A stretch of DNA of 64,000 nt from Arthrobacter oryzae (GTDB lineage: Bacteria; Actinomycetota; Actinomycetes; Actinomycetales; Micrococcaceae), in contig NZ_JAUSSM010000006.1 in the NCBI RefSeq assembly GCF_030812315.1, forward strand, positions 124,001 through 188,000. The letters run 5' to 3'. Under the pieces are notes generated by a model. The model saw nothing but the letters and a program-made list of their open reading frames with translations. It ran no database searches and was not told the DNA's origin. The translations under genes were made by a program, and so were the position numbers. Below are positions 9,449-17,750 of this stretch, piece after piece (position 1 is the first letter of the stretch; the number at the start of each line of letters is the position of its first letter).

Positions 9449-10246
9449 ATGGCCTCAGTAAGCCAGCGCGTAGCTGCACACATCAAAGGGCAGGACATTA
9501 GTTTTCGACAGACCGTTTTCCAACTGTCATCGGCGCAGAAAACGGCAGCCGCGGGGGCGCCTCCGTATTCCATATACGTCAATCGCAAAGCCGGAAAGTA
9601 TGTCGCAGCGGCCGCCCATCGAATCGGATGGTCACCCAATGCCATCTCCTGTGTGAGCGCAGTCCTGACATTCTCGGGAATCACACTCCTCGCCGCAGCA
9701 CCGAGTTCCTGGTGGGTCGGAATTACCGTCTGGAGCATGCTGGCCCTTGGCTATGTTTTCGATTCCGCGGACGGTCAGGTCGCCCGGCTGAGGGGCATCA
9801 GCTCCCCCGCCGGCGAATGGCTGGACCACGTTCTTGACTGCGCAAAACTACCCAGCCTCCATTTAGCAGTACTCATAGCCGCTTACAGGAATTTTCATCT
9901 CTCGAACGACGTGTGGCTGTTAGTCCCAATCCTATATTCTGCTATTGCATCAGTTGCCTTCTTTTCAATGATCCTCAACGATCATCTCAAAACAATTCAC
10001 TCTGGCCCGCCCCGTTCTGCGGGTAAGAAAAAACGTTCGGTGATCAAGTCGATTGCCCTATTACCAACCGACTACGGTGCACTTTGCTTTCTCTTTGTTT
10101 TCTTGGGGAGTGAAAGTATTTTTATAAGCCTGTATTCGTTGTTTTTCCTTGCAAATGCCGGTCATTTGCTCTTGGCTTCTTTCAAATGGTTTAACGACAT
10201 GAAGAACCTGGAAACAGTAGTAACCGAGACAACTTTAGGGGACTGA
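9449..10246 (+). CDS. CDP-alcohol phosphotransferase, integral membrane
   Basis: Contains the full family signature DG-x2-AR-x8-G-x3-D-x3-D, starting at DGQVAR within a membrane segment; the aspartates bind the metal and CDP group. About six hydrophobic helices are visible. Family members move a phospho-alcohol from a CDP-alcohol to a second alcohol, as in phosphatidylglycerol or phosphatidylinositol synthesis. Here, beside a TagD-like cytidylyltransferase and glycan genes, a role in adding a phospho-alcohol to a glycolipid or glycan is more likely than bulk phospholipid synthesis; that is inference. The second half is notably AT-richer than the chromosome around it, suggesting acquired DNA. 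Confidence 0.82.
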   Translation: MASVSQRVAAHIKGQDISFRQTVFQLSSAQKTAAAGAPPYSIYVNRKAGKYVAAAAHRIGWSPNAISCVSAVLTFSGITLLAAAPSSWWVGITVWSMLALGYVFDSADGQVARLRGISSPAGEWLDHVLDCAKLPSLHLAVLIAAYRNFHLSNDVWLLVPILYSAIASVAFFSMILNDHLKTIHSGPPRSAGKKKRSVIKSIALLPTDYGALCFLFVFLGSESIFISLYSLFFLANAGHLLLASFKWFNDMKNLETVVTETTLGD

Positions 10247-10248
10247 TC

Positions 10249-10932
10249 ATGAACCAAAAGCCCACGCGGCAACCCCGGGCAGGCCGACAAGTAAAACGAG
10301 CGGTAGCGGCCTCTGCTGTCATAGCTGCTCTCCTCGCAATTGGAGCGGCGGCCTCGGCAGGTGTGGCGGCACTGCCCCACCTAGCCGCTACGGAAGCTCC
10401 CCTAGCGCCCTCGGTGACGGAAACGGGAAGCGCTCCGCAGGCCGCGCCCGCCGCAGGCGCTACCGGACCAGAAAGAACCGTAAACGAGGCATCGAAGCCG
10501 GAGGTTGCACGTGGACCTCAGCCCGTGTCACCGCCAGTGCCCCTGAACGCCACCGTGACCATCGCCCAGGGAGCCAAGCTCAGAATTTCGGCCATCGAAA
10601 CAGTACAAGGCGAAGCCAGATTGCCGGGCGAAGTGGCCGGGCCGTCCCTACGGTTCCAAGTCATGATCGACAACCCAACAAATGTTGAAATACCGACCAG
10701 CAACATGCTGGTGAACGTCGAGTACGGGAGTGAGAGCAAGCCCGCTGATCAGCTAAGCGGTCCGGGCGTTGTTGGATTCTCGGGACCGGTTGCTCCACGC
10801 AGCTCCACCTCGGCAGTGTTCGTGTTCAACGTTGCTCCGGCAGAACGTGACCGGATCCGAATTCTATTCGACTACGGAGTAACGGACCCTATAGCCGTCT
10901 TCGAAGGGTCTGCAGGTAAACCAGGAGCATAA
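10249..10932 (+). CDS. Membrane-anchored extracellular protein of the glycan cluster, function unknown
   Basis: A 227-residue protein with a positively charged N-terminus, one hydrophobic segment (about 17-42) and a Pro/Ala/Thr-rich linker (about 45-100). It ends in a domain of alternating strands (about 105-225) resembling the immunoglobulin-like DUF4352 fold. It starts three bases after the CDP-alcohol phosphotransferase stop, so it belongs to the same operon. No catalytic motif is visible. A role in binding or assembling the surface polymer is a guess from position. It ends convergent with dnaB. Confidence 0.6.
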   Translation: MNQKPTRQPRAGRQVKRAVAASAVIAALLAIGAAASAGVAALPHLAATEAPLAPSVTETGSAPQAAPAAGATGPERTVNEASKPEVARGPQPVSPPVPLNATVTIAQGAKLRISAIETVQGEARLPGEVAGPSLRFQVMIDNPTNVEIPTSNMLVNVEYGSESKPADQLSGPGVVGFSGPVAPRSSTSAVFVFNVAPAERDRIRILFDYGVTDPIAVFEGSAGKPGA

Positions 10933-10956
10933 AATCAGGTCGCACACGCCGCACGG

Positions 10957-12339
10957 CTAGAAGCCGCCGCCTCCGGCGTCGGCCGCCATGTTGGCAAACC
11001 GCGAATAGTGCCCTTGGAACGCCACCACGATGTCCTTGGTGGGTCCGTTACGGTGCTTGGCAATAAGGATGTCGGCCTCGCCGGCGCGCGGCGATTCCTT
11101 GTCGTAGACGTCCTCACGGTGGAGCAGGATGACCATGTCGGCGTCCTGCTCGATCGAGCCGGATTCACGGAGGTCGGAAACCATGGGCCGTTTGTCCTGG
11201 CGCTGTTCGGAACCACGGTTCAGCTGCGAAAGGGCAATCACGGGCACCTGGAGCTCCTTGGCCAGCAGCTTGAGCGCACGGGAGAACTCCGAGACTTCCT
11301 GCTGGCGGGATTCGACCTTCTTGCCGGAGCTCATGAGCTGCAGGTAGTCCAGGATGACCAGTTTGAGGTCGTGCTGCTGCTTGAGCCGCCGGCATTTTGC
11401 CCGGATTTCCATGAGCGACATGTTCGGGCTGTCGTCAATGAACAGCGGGGCGTCGTTCATCCGGCCCATGGTGGTGGCGATCTTGGACCATTGTTCGTCC
11501 TTGATGGTGCCCTTGCGGAGGTCCTGGAGGCCTATGGTGGCCTCGGCGGAGAGCAGGCGCATGGCGATTTCGTTCCGGCCCATTTCCAGGGAGAACATCA
11601 CCGTGGCGAGGTTGTTCTTGATGGCAGCGGACCGCGCAAAGTCCAGGGCGAACGTGGACTTACCGACGGCCGGGCGGGCGGCGATAACAATCATCTGCCC
11701 GGGGTGCAGTCCGTGGGTGAGCTCATCCAGCTCGTAGAAGCCCGTGGGGACGCCCACCATTCCTTCACCGCGGTGCCCGGAGGCTTCAATCTCGTCAACC
11801 GTGGATTCCATGACGTCCTTGAGGACCACGTAGTCCTCTGCGGTGCGCCGCTCGGCTACGGCGTACACCTCGGCCTGGGCCTGGTTGACGAGGTCTTCCA
11901 CTTCACCGTCCGAGCCGTAGCCCAACTGGACGATCTTGGTGCCGGCGTTGACCAGCCGCCGGAGGACGGCCCGCTCGGCAACGATTTCCGCATAGTAGCC
12001 GGCATTGGCGGCGGTGGGTACGGTCTGGATCAGCTCGTGCAGGTAGGCGGGTCCGCCGATCCTGTTGATCTCTCCGCGCTTGGTCAGCTCATCGGACACA
12101 GTGACGGCATCGGCAGGCTCGCCGCGGCCGTAGAGGTCAATGACGGCCTCGTAGATTGTCTCGTGGGCGGGGCGGTAGAAGTCCTGGCCACGCAAGATCT
12201 CGACGACGTCGGCGATGGCGTCCTTGGACAGCATCATGCCGCCAAGCACTGATTGCTCAGCAGGGATGTCCTGCGGCGGCTTTCGGCTGCCTTCGGAACT
12301 CCGGGTGCCCTCGATTGAGTCCAGGTGCGTAACTGACAA
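10957..12339 (-). CDS. dnaB: Replicative DNA helicase DnaB
   Basis: The hexameric 5'-3' helicase of the replication fork. The N-terminal DnaB domain (about 25-125, with PQDIPAEQSVLGGMM) and the RecA-like C-terminal domain are both complete. Walker A is ARPAVGKST (221-229). LVILDYLQLM is the Walker B/H2 region, and RGSEQRQDKRP-x-LRESGSIEQD is the conserved loop. At 460 residues there is no intein, which many actinobacterial dnaB genes carry. The start codon appears to be TTG, supported by GGAGG nine bases upstream (plus-strand CCTCC at 12349-12353) and by alignment of the N-terminus. It is separated from the rpsF-rplI operon by about 3.6 kb of small genes. Confidence 0.95.
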   Translation of the reverse strand: MSVTHLDSIEGTRSSEGSRKPPQDIPAEQSVLGGMMLSKDAIADVVEILRGQDFYRPAHETIYEAVIDLYGRGEPADAVTVSDELTKRGEINRIGGPAYLHELIQTVPTAANAGYYAEIVAERAVLRRLVNAGTKIVQLGYGSDGEVEDLVNQAQAEVYAVAERRTAEDYVVLKDVMESTVDEIEASGHRGEGMVGVPTGFYELDELTHGLHPGQMIVIAARPAVGKSTFALDFARSAAIKNNLATVMFSLEMGRNEIAMRLLSAEATIGLQDLRKGTIKDEQWSKIATTMGRMNDAPLFIDDSPNMSLMEIRAKCRRLKQQHDLKLVILDYLQLMSSGKKVESRQQEVSEFSRALKLLAKELQVPVIALSQLNRGSEQRQDKRPMVSDLRESGSIEQDADMVILLHREDVYDKESPRAGEADILIAKHRNGPTKDIVVAFQGHYSRFANMAADAGGGGF

Positions 12340-12526
12340 AGTTGCCGTCCTCCGTTGTGTACCGCGGCGGTTTTCTCATTGCCGGCGGTGCTGTAGCTAT
12401 CTGCCTTTGGGCTGCACTGCGCAGCGGAACTCTCCGCTGTGCGGCAGGACCAGTAGTACCAGGAGGCACTGACAGTCTTCAGGCGTCGGCAAACGCCGGC
12501 GTCCGTTCTTCCGGCCGCTAATCCGG

Positions 12527-13006
12527 TTATCCCCAGTTTGCGGAAGTTATCCACAATTGGGCGTCCGGGTCCGCCTGCAAATGTCATGCAGCAAGCCTGC
12601 CCGCACTATTACGGACACGTTCTAACGCCCCAAAAACAGGTATCCCGCTACGTTAGTGCCCCTTCCGTCGGCCACCAAGCCCACATACATGCACACCTGT
12701 GGATAAGTTGTGGATTAAGGGCCCCTGCTTGTGCACAGCCTGTGTGCCCACCTGTGGATACCAAAAAACTTTGGCCATCAATGTGCCTCTGACCTGCGGA
12801 AACGTGAAGAATAGCTTGTGGATGAAATATTCTTTTACGGAACATTCATCCACAGCTTGCAGGTTCCCGCTGGGGATACCGGCCAGTAGGAGTTGCCGAA
12901 GTGACGGAGAATATACGCCCCTTGTGATTTACGCCACGATGAGGCCCCCGAATTGACGGCTCGCGCCACGAGACTGTATGCGCGCTTCAGAATATGCTGT
13001 GGATAA
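12527..13006. promoter_or_regulatory. Cluster of eight DnaA-box-like 9-mers upstream of dnaB
   Basis: The 690-base gap between dnaB and the next gene has no credible ORF. It contains three exact DnaA boxes (TTATCCACA or complement) at 12547-12555, 12698-12706 and 12998-13006. Five one-mismatch copies lie at 12527-12535, 12709-12717, 12753-12761, 12817-12825 and 12846-12854. AT-richer patches occur at 12763-12775 and 12820-12848. The true origin is expected past base 64000, so this could be a DnaA-titration site, an autoregulatory region for dnaB, or a secondary initiation site. The boxes are seen directly; the role is inferred. Confidence 0.7.
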
Positions 13007-13031
13007 CAGAGAACTGGCATAAGCTCTATTC

Positions 13032-13499
13032 ATGGGCGATGTCGTGATAGTTATGCTGCCTGCCGTCATTCTGGTGGCAGTGATCTGGGCGGTTGCAACG
13101 GCCTTGAAACCACGGAACACCGGCATTTCGGATGCGGAGCGATACCAGCTGGAACTGGCCCTCCGGTCGCAGGCCCATTACGCCGCCCAGGTGAAGGCAG
13201 CCACGGCCGCGCGGGCGCGGGTTGATGCATCCACCCGGCCAAGCCAGAACGAGCAACAGCAGTCGCAGCAGGCCGACCATGCGCGGGCGGCCCTACGCGC
13301 CCAGGCCGGTTCCGGTCCGGGTGTGGGGATGCATGGCTACCAGGGTCCGGTCCTGCCCGGCGGCCAGCTGAACCCGCAGTTTGCCCTGCAACTGCAGTCC
13401 ATGGCCCGCAACGGCCAGAAACTCCAGGCCATCAAGATGCTGCGGCAGGCAACGCATTCTGATCTTTTGACCGCCAAGAATTATGTAGATCGGCTGTAG
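13032..13499 (+). CDS. Small membrane-anchored protein with an L7/L12 C-terminal-like tail
   Basis: A 155-residue protein with one N-terminal membrane helix (about 3-24) followed by a Gln/Ala-rich, probably helical linker. The C-terminal segment of about 30 residues (NGQKLQAIKMLRQAT through AKNYVDRL) has the pattern of the ribosomal L7/L12 C-terminal domain: K-x2-AIK-x-hydrophobic-R, then an A-K-x-hydrophobic-V helix. Such domains are shared by small actinobacterial membrane proteins of unknown function. It lies three bases before another anchored gene, which suggests a two-gene operon reading away from the DnaA-box cluster. Confidence 0.6.
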   Translation: MGDVVIVMLPAVILVAVIWAVATALKPRNTGISDAERYQLELALRSQAHYAAQVKAATAARARVDASTRPSQNEQQQSQQADHARAALRAQAGSGPGVGMHGYQGPVLPGGQLNPQFALQLQSMARNGQKLQAIKMLRQATHSDLLTAKNYVDRL

Positions 13500-13501
13500 T
13501 A

Positions 13502-14068
13502 ATGGAATCGCTAGTGATCCCCGTTCTGATCCTGCTCCTCGTGGGAGCGGGCGTCCTGCTGGTGGTCCGCGCCGTGGGGCGCCGCACCTCCGGCACCAAA
13601 ACGAGCGGGAGTACCCCGCCCCGGGATCCCGTTGAACTTGCCAGGGCTGCAGCATCCAAACTCACTGAGGACCAGCACCGGCGCCTGTACGCCCTCATCG
13701 CCCAAGGGCAGGCCATGGCGGCCATCAAGCTCTACTACGAAGCTTCAGGCGAGGGCCTGCGGGCCTCGCGCGACGCCGTCGGCGCCCTGGCCGCCCATCC
13801 GCAGCCCTTCGGCCCAGCGGCCCCTGAGGCGCCGGACAATGACGACGATGACACTCCCGAGCGCTTCCCTTATCGCTACCGTGCCATTGCCAGCAAGGGA
13901 GATGTCACCCGCGAGGTCAGCAGCAACATGCTGAACGACGAAATCTACGGCCGGATCCGCACGCTGGCCAGGAGCGGCGACACCGAGGCCGCTGCAACGG
14001 CGCTGACGCGGCACTCGGACATCTCCATGAAGCAGGCCCGGGAGTTCATTGCCCTGCTCGACGACTGA
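13502..14068 (+). CDS. Membrane-anchored protein with two L7/L12-like repeats, function unknown
   Basis: A 188-residue protein with an N-terminal membrane helix (about 4-24). Two helical repeats follow: one near 48-85 (ALIAQGQAMAAIKLYYEAS) and one near 150-188 (TLARSGDTEAAATALTRHS, ending KQAREFIALLDD). Both resemble the short helix-turn-helix unit in the upstream gene. An acidic stretch (DNDDDD) separates them. Gene order and shared motif argue for a paralogous pair acting together at the membrane. No enzymatic motif is visible. Confidence 0.6.
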   Translation: MESLVIPVLILLLVGAGVLLVVRAVGRRTSGTKTSGSTPPRDPVELARAAASKLTEDQHRRLYALIAQGQAMAAIKLYYEASGEGLRASRDAVGALAAHPQPFGPAAPEAPDNDDDDTPERFPYRYRAIASKGDVTREVSSNMLNDEIYGRIRTLARSGDTEAAATALTRHSDISMKQAREFIALLDD

Positions 14069-14162
14069 GCATTTCGACGACTGAGCCTTCGGCCCGGGCG
14101 GTCCATCCTGTCCCTCGGCGCAGCCCCTCGGCTGATGCCGCCCCGCGGGTCAGGGCCCGTTG

Positions 14163-14555
14163 CTAGAAATCGAAGAGCTCCCCGAGCCAGCCTTCCTTCT
14201 TCTTGGGCCGCCTGCGGTCGTCATAGCGGCGGTCGTCGTACCGGGGCTGATCGTACCGGGGCCGGTCCCGCCGCTCGTCGTGGCGGCGATCATCGCCACG
14301 CCTGTCATCCCGGCTCGGGTCCAGGTTGTTGTACAGGGGCGGCGGAATAAGTCCGGAAACGGGAGCGGCAGCCGGCGCAACAGGAGCGGCCGTGGCCGCC
14401 GGACCCATCAGCTCCGCCGCCCTGTCGATGATCTTGTCCAGCTCGCCGCGGTCAAGCCACACACCACGGCACTGCGGACAGTAATCGATCTCCACGCCGC
14501 TACGCTCACTCATGATTAGGTCTACTGAATCCACAGGGCATTTCATGACCGGCAC
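14163..14555 (-). CDS. TFIIB-type zinc-ribbon protein
   Basis: The first 45 residues match the zf-TFIIB family: KCPVDSVDL, an IDYCPQCRGVWLD core and then GELDKII. The Cys pairs CP and CPQC bind zinc. An Ala/Pro linker leads to a low-complexity tail dense in Asp, Arg and Tyr (DRRYDDRRR-type repeats), ending in WLGELFDF. The family is common in bacteria but its function is not established. It is transcribed convergently to the preceding membrane-protein pair. Confidence 0.75.
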   Translation of the reverse strand: MPVMKCPVDSVDLIMSERSGVEIDYCPQCRGVWLDRGELDKIIDRAAELMGPAATAAPVAPAAAPVSGLIPPPLYNNLDPSRDDRRGDDRRHDERRDRPRYDQPRYDDRRYDDRRRPKKKEGWLGELFDF

Positions 14556-14624
14556 AACGAGCAGGGCCCCGGAAAAGTTCGGCGCATCCCCCGCAGTCCG
14601 TAGCTGAGGGCTGACTCGCTGTTC

Positions 14625-15251
14625 CTACCGCCCGTTCGAGATCCCGGCCAGGAGCTGTTCGAAGGGCAGGGACTCGGCCGCCTCGGGCGTCCGCCGCGGG
14701 CGGGCCTCCATCACCAGCCCTGCAAACTCGTCCGCGGCCAGGTCGATCCGCACCGAAAGGGGCGAGCCGCCGTCGTCCGCGTTGCCCCAGTCCTGGGGGC
14801 CGGCGAAGACGCCTGTGGCGGCAACCCGGGTCCGCAGGTAGCTGAACAGGGGACGCATGGCGTAGTCCAGGACCATCTGGTGCCGGTCGGTGCCGCCGGT
14901 TGCCCCGACGAGGACAGCCTTGCCCTCCAGCGATTTCGGGTCAAGGACGTCGACGAAGGACTTGAAGAGGCCGCTGTAGGAGGCGCTGAAGACCGGGGTG
15001 ACGGCGATGATGCCGTCCGAGTCCTCCACGCCGGCAATGACCTCGGCCAGACGCGGGGCCGCATAGCCCGTGACGAAATTGTTGGCGATGTCCACCGCGA
15101 GGTCACGGAGTTCCACAACGTCCACTGTCACGGCATAGCCCGCGGCGGCCAGCCGCTGTTCCGCGGCGACCGCCAGCTGGTCGGCAAGAAGCCTGCTCGA
15201 CGACGGGACGCCGAGGCCGGCGGAAAGGACGGTTATGCGGCGGGATTCCAC
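14625..15251 (-). CDS. NAD(P)H-dependent FMN reductase, CE1759-like
   Basis: A flavodoxin-like reductase of 208 residues. The N-terminus ITVLSAGLGVPSSSRLLAD binds the FMN phosphate, and PVFSASYSGLFKSFVD and GATGGTDRHQM are family motifs. CE1759-type reductases usually feed reduced FMN to a neighbouring luciferase-like monooxygenase, but none is present here. The GTG at 15251 has AGGAG six bases before it; an upstream in-frame ATG at 15290 has no such site. It diverges from the DUF1801 gene. Confidence 0.78.
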   Translation of the reverse strand: MESRRITVLSAGLGVPSSSRLLADQLAVAAEQRLAAAGYAVTVDVVELRDLAVDIANNFVTGYAAPRLAEVIAGVEDSDGIIAVTPVFSASYSGLFKSFVDVLDPKSLEGKAVLVGATGGTDRHQMVLDYAMRPLFSYLRTRVAATGVFAGPQDWGNADDGGSPLSVRIDLAADEFAGLVMEARPRRTPEAAESLPFEQLLAGISNGR

Positions 15252-15420
15252 AGTTTTCTCCTGAAGGTCAACGGTAATTCCAGAGTACATGCGTATGCAT
15301 CTACCTACTAAACTGCCCGGTTCAGTGGTTTATTCCGCAGCGCCTGCCCTGGTCCGCGGCGGCGGGAGCAATGCCGGAGGGCTTGCTGACAAGCCGGGCG
15401 GCGTCTGCCAGACTGCCGTC

Positions 15421-15843
15421 ATGGCTGAAAACAAGACCCAGGCAACCGACGCGTCCGTGCAGGACTTCCTGGACGGCGTAGAGAACCCGGCGCGCCGACG
15501 CGATGGCCTGAGGCTCCTGGCCCTCATGAAAGAAAACACTGGCGAGAGGCCCGTGATGTGGGGTCCCGGCATCGTGGGCTTCGGAAGCTATCACTACCGG
15601 TACGAGAGCGGCCGCGAGGGGGACACGGTGGCTGTGGGGTTCTCCCCACGGAAGGGGAGCCTTTCGCTGTATGGGCTCACCTACGCGCCAGAGGCGGCGG
15701 ACCTGCTGCCGCGGCTGGGCAAGCACAAGGTGGGCGCGGGCTGCCTGTACGTTACCAAGCTTGAGGACGTGGACGAAGCCGTGCTGGCCGAACTCATCCG
15801 GGCGGGCCACCGGCACTCCACCACCGTCATGCACCAGGACTAA
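15421..15843 (+). CDS. DUF1801 domain protein
   Basis: A 140-residue protein matching the DUF1801 family. Markers are DFLDGVENPARRRDGLRLL, the MWGPGIVGFGSYHYRYESG core and SLYGL, ending in YVTKLEDVDEAVLAELI. The fold is known for small stand-alone proteins, but no activity is established. The ATG at 15421 is chosen because conservation begins there; the longer frame to 15289 lacks family resemblance. It converges on rplI, separated by a strong two-way hairpin. Confidence 0.72.
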   Translation: MAENKTQATDASVQDFLDGVENPARRRDGLRLLALMKENTGERPVMWGPGIVGFGSYHYRYESGREGDTVAVGFSPRKGSLSLYGLTYAPEAADLLPRLGKHKVGAGCLYVTKLEDVDEAVLAELIRAGHRHSTTVMHQD

Positions 15844-15875
15844 GGTCAGGCGCAGACCGGGCGTTAACGACGACA

Positions 15876-15923
15876 AAGGCCCCCACGTTCGGTTCCGAAG
15901 CGGAATCCGAATGCGGGGGCCTT
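15876..15923. terminator. Bidirectional terminator between the DUF1801 gene and rplI
   Basis: Two 17-base arms, 15876-15892 and 15907-15923, are complementary apart from a single mismatch around a GGCCCCC core. The loop itself contains TTCCG/CGGAA. It lies between convergent genes and can serve both. Confidence 0.8.
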
Positions 15924-15968
15924 CAGCAGTTCAGGACTGCGTAGTGCTCTGGCGAAGGGCCGAAGGGA

Positions 15969-16421
15969 CTACTTGCCTGCGACTACGTCGAGTTCGATCA
16001 CAGCGGCAACGTCGTCGTGCAGACGGACGTTAGCCTGGTATGAACCAACCGATTTGATGTGTGCCGGCAGTTCAACCTTGCGCTTGTCGATGCGGCCGAG
16101 GCCAGCGGCCTCAACAGCGTCGGCCACGTCGCCCTGCTTGACAGTGCCGAACAGGCGTCCGGTCTCGCCAGCCTTGACGACGAGCTTGACCGGCTTGGCG
16201 GAGAGTGCCGCAGCCTGCTTCTGAGCGTCTTCCAGGGAAGCGTGCTCGCGGGCAGCGCGGGCAGCCTTGATGGACTCAACCTGCTTTTCGCCACCCTTCG
16301 ACCAGGTCAGGGCGAAGTTGCGGGGCAGCAGGTAGTTACGTGCGTAACCGTCCTTGACCTCGACAACGTCGCCAGCAGCACCGAGACCGGTTACTTCGTG
16401 GGTCAGAATGAGCTTTGCCAT
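15969..16421 (-). CDS. rplI: 50S ribosomal protein L9
   Basis: A 150-residue L9 with the invariant N-terminus [28 protein letters not shown] split over its first 30 residues. The long central helix and C-terminal domain ([14 protein letters not shown]) are also present. L9 binds 23S rRNA at the base of the L1 stalk. It is the last gene of the rpsF-ssb-rpsR-rplI operon, 17 bases after rpsR. Confidence 0.97.
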   Translation of the reverse strand: MAKLILTHEVTGLGAAGDVVEVKDGYARNYLLPRNFALTWSKGGEKQVESIKAARAAREHASLEDAQKQAAALSAKPVKLVVKAGETGRLFGTVKQGDVADAVEAAGLGRIDKRKVELPAHIKSVGSYQANVRLHDDVAAVIELDVVAGK

Positions 16422-16438
16422 TTTAGTTAATCCCTTCC

Positions 16439-16678
16439 TTAGCCGCGGCCAGCGCCGGAGTAAGGCAGCAGAGCAACTTCGCGGGCGTTCTTGATTGCCT
16501 GGGCGATCTTGCGCTGTTCCTGCACCGTGACGCCAGTGACGCGACGGGCGCGGATCTTTCCGCGGTCGGAGATGAACTTGCGCAGCAATGCTACGTCCTT
16601 GTAGTCGATGACGGTGATGTCAGCGGCCTTCAAGGGGTTGGACTTTGGTTTGGGCTTACGGAGTTCAGCCTTAGCCAT
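16439..16678 (-). CDS. rpsR: 30S ribosomal protein S18
   Basis: A 79-residue S18 with [26 protein letters not shown] and [19 protein letters not shown], the family core. S18 pairs with S6 on the 30S platform, and the S6:S18 pair is also the ligand of the leader RNA motif seen before rpsF. No CxxC zinc motif is present, so this is the zinc-independent type. GGAGCT lies just before the ATG. Confidence 0.97.
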   Translation of the reverse strand: MAKAELRKPKPKSNPLKAADITVIDYKDVALLRKFISDRGKIRARRVTGVTVQEQRKIAQAIKNAREVALLPYSGAGRG

Positions 16679-16701
16679 CGTGGAGCTCCTATTCTATGGA
16701 G

Positions 16702-16723
16702 CCCGTGGATATTGATCCACGGG
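16702..16723 (-). repeat. Perfect hairpin in the ssb-rpsR spacer
   Basis: CCCGTGGAT-attg-ATCCACGGG, nine paired bases with a four-base loop, lies inside the operon about 24 bases before rpsR. There is no T run, so it may be an RNA-processing or stability element that sets expression of the two ribosomal genes apart from ssb. Confidence 0.5.
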
Positions 16724-16802
16724 ATGGTGGTGGTTCGGCGGCGGCACACCCGGGAGCCGTGAGGCATCCCGGCGGGTTCCGGCGCCGGACCTGAATTATT
16801 GT

Positions 16803-17378
16803 TTAGAAGGGAGGTTCGGAATCCGGGCCGTTGCCCCAGCCGCCGCCCGCATTACTGACTCCGGGCGTTGCCCAGGGGTCTTCCTGCGCTGCGGGCTGGT
16901 TGCCGCCCCAGGTTCCTCCGGTATTGCCGCCCTGGTTTGCACCCTGGCCGCCACCGAATCCACCGCCGCTGTTGCCGCCGCCGAAGCCGCCCTGACCACC
17001 CTGACCGCCGGAGCGCTGGGTGCGGTTGACCTTGGCGTTGGCGTAGCGCAGGCTCGGGCCGATTTCATCGACTTCGAGCTCGATAACGGTGCGCTTTTCG
17101 CCTTCTTTGGTTTCGTAGGAACGGCTCTTCAAACGGCCGGAAACGATAACCCGCATGCCCTTGGTGAGGGATTCTGCGACGTTCTCGGCTGCTTCACGCC
17201 AGACCGATGCGCGGAGGAACAGGGTTTCCCCGTCCTTCCACTCATTGGACTGGCGATCGAAGGTGCGGGGCGTAGAAGCGATGGTGAAATTCGCTACTGC
17301 CGAACCTGACGGTGTGAACCTCAGTTCGGGGTCATTGGTGAGATTACCGATGACCGTAATAGTGGTTTCGCCTGCCAT
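16803..17378 (-). CDS. ssb: Single-stranded DNA-binding protein
   Basis: A 191-residue SSB with an N-terminal OB fold (about 1-115: [34 protein letters not shown]). A Gly/Asn/Gln-rich flexible linker follows, and the acidic tail ends DSEPPF, the site that docks replication and repair partners. It binds single-stranded DNA as a tetramer. AAGGAGG precedes the ATG. Its place between rpsF and rpsR is the standard operon position. Confidence 0.97.
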   Translation of the reverse strand: MAGETTITVIGNLTNDPELRFTPSGSAVANFTIASTPRTFDRQSNEWKDGETLFLRASVWREAAENVAESLTKGMRVIVSGRLKSRSYETKEGEKRTVIELEVDEIGPSLRYANAKVNRTQRSGGQGGQGGFGGGNSGGGFGGGQGANQGGNTGGTWGGNQPAAQEDPWATPGVSNAGGGWGNGPDSEPPF

Positions 17379-17433
17379 CTACTGCCTCCTTGTTCGTTCC
17401 TGCGGGGTAAAGATTGAGTGCCGGGAGCTGAAA

Positions 17434-17739
17434 TTACTCAGCAACGACCTTCTGCTCTTCGGGGCGGGTGATCTTGGTGCGCATGATGGTCTCGTTGAGA
17501 CTCAGCTGGCGGTCAAGTTCCTTGGCGGTGTCCGGCTTGGCGGTGAAGTTCACCACAGCGTAGATACCTTCAGACTTCTTCTTGATTTCGTAAGCCAGGC
17601 GACGACGGCCCCAGATGTCAACCTTTTCGATGGTTCCACCATCGTTGGTGATGACGTTCAGGAACTTCTGAAGCGTTGGCTCAACGGTACGCTCTTCGAC
17701 CTCGGGGTCGATGATTACCATCAATTCGTAAGGACGCAT
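17434..17739 (-). CDS. rpsF: 30S ribosomal protein S6
   Basis: A 101-residue S6: [12 protein letters not shown] at the start, [24 protein letters not shown] in the middle, and a tail of [14 protein letters not shown]. It is first in the operon. The ATG at 17739 is chosen because the AAAGGAGG site lies 11 bases upstream; the in-frame GTG at 17751 overlaps that site. Confidence 0.96.
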   Translation of the reverse strand: MRPYELMVIIDPEVEERTVEPTLQKFLNVITNDGGTIEKVDIWGRRRLAYEIKKKSEGIYAVVNFTAKPDTAKELDRQLSLNETIMRTKITRPEEQKVVAE

Positions 17740-17750
17740 ATGTGAACCCA

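Noticed and set aside
12340..13031. The DnaA-box cluster as the chromosomal oriC
   Set aside because: Conserved gene order places oriC by dnaA, which should lie just past base 64000 beyond yidD; the cluster is kept as a regulatory or titration candidate instead.
15289..15420. Longer start of the DUF1801 gene at 15289
   Set aside because: The extra 44 residues lack family similarity and overlap the divergent FMN reductase promoter region.
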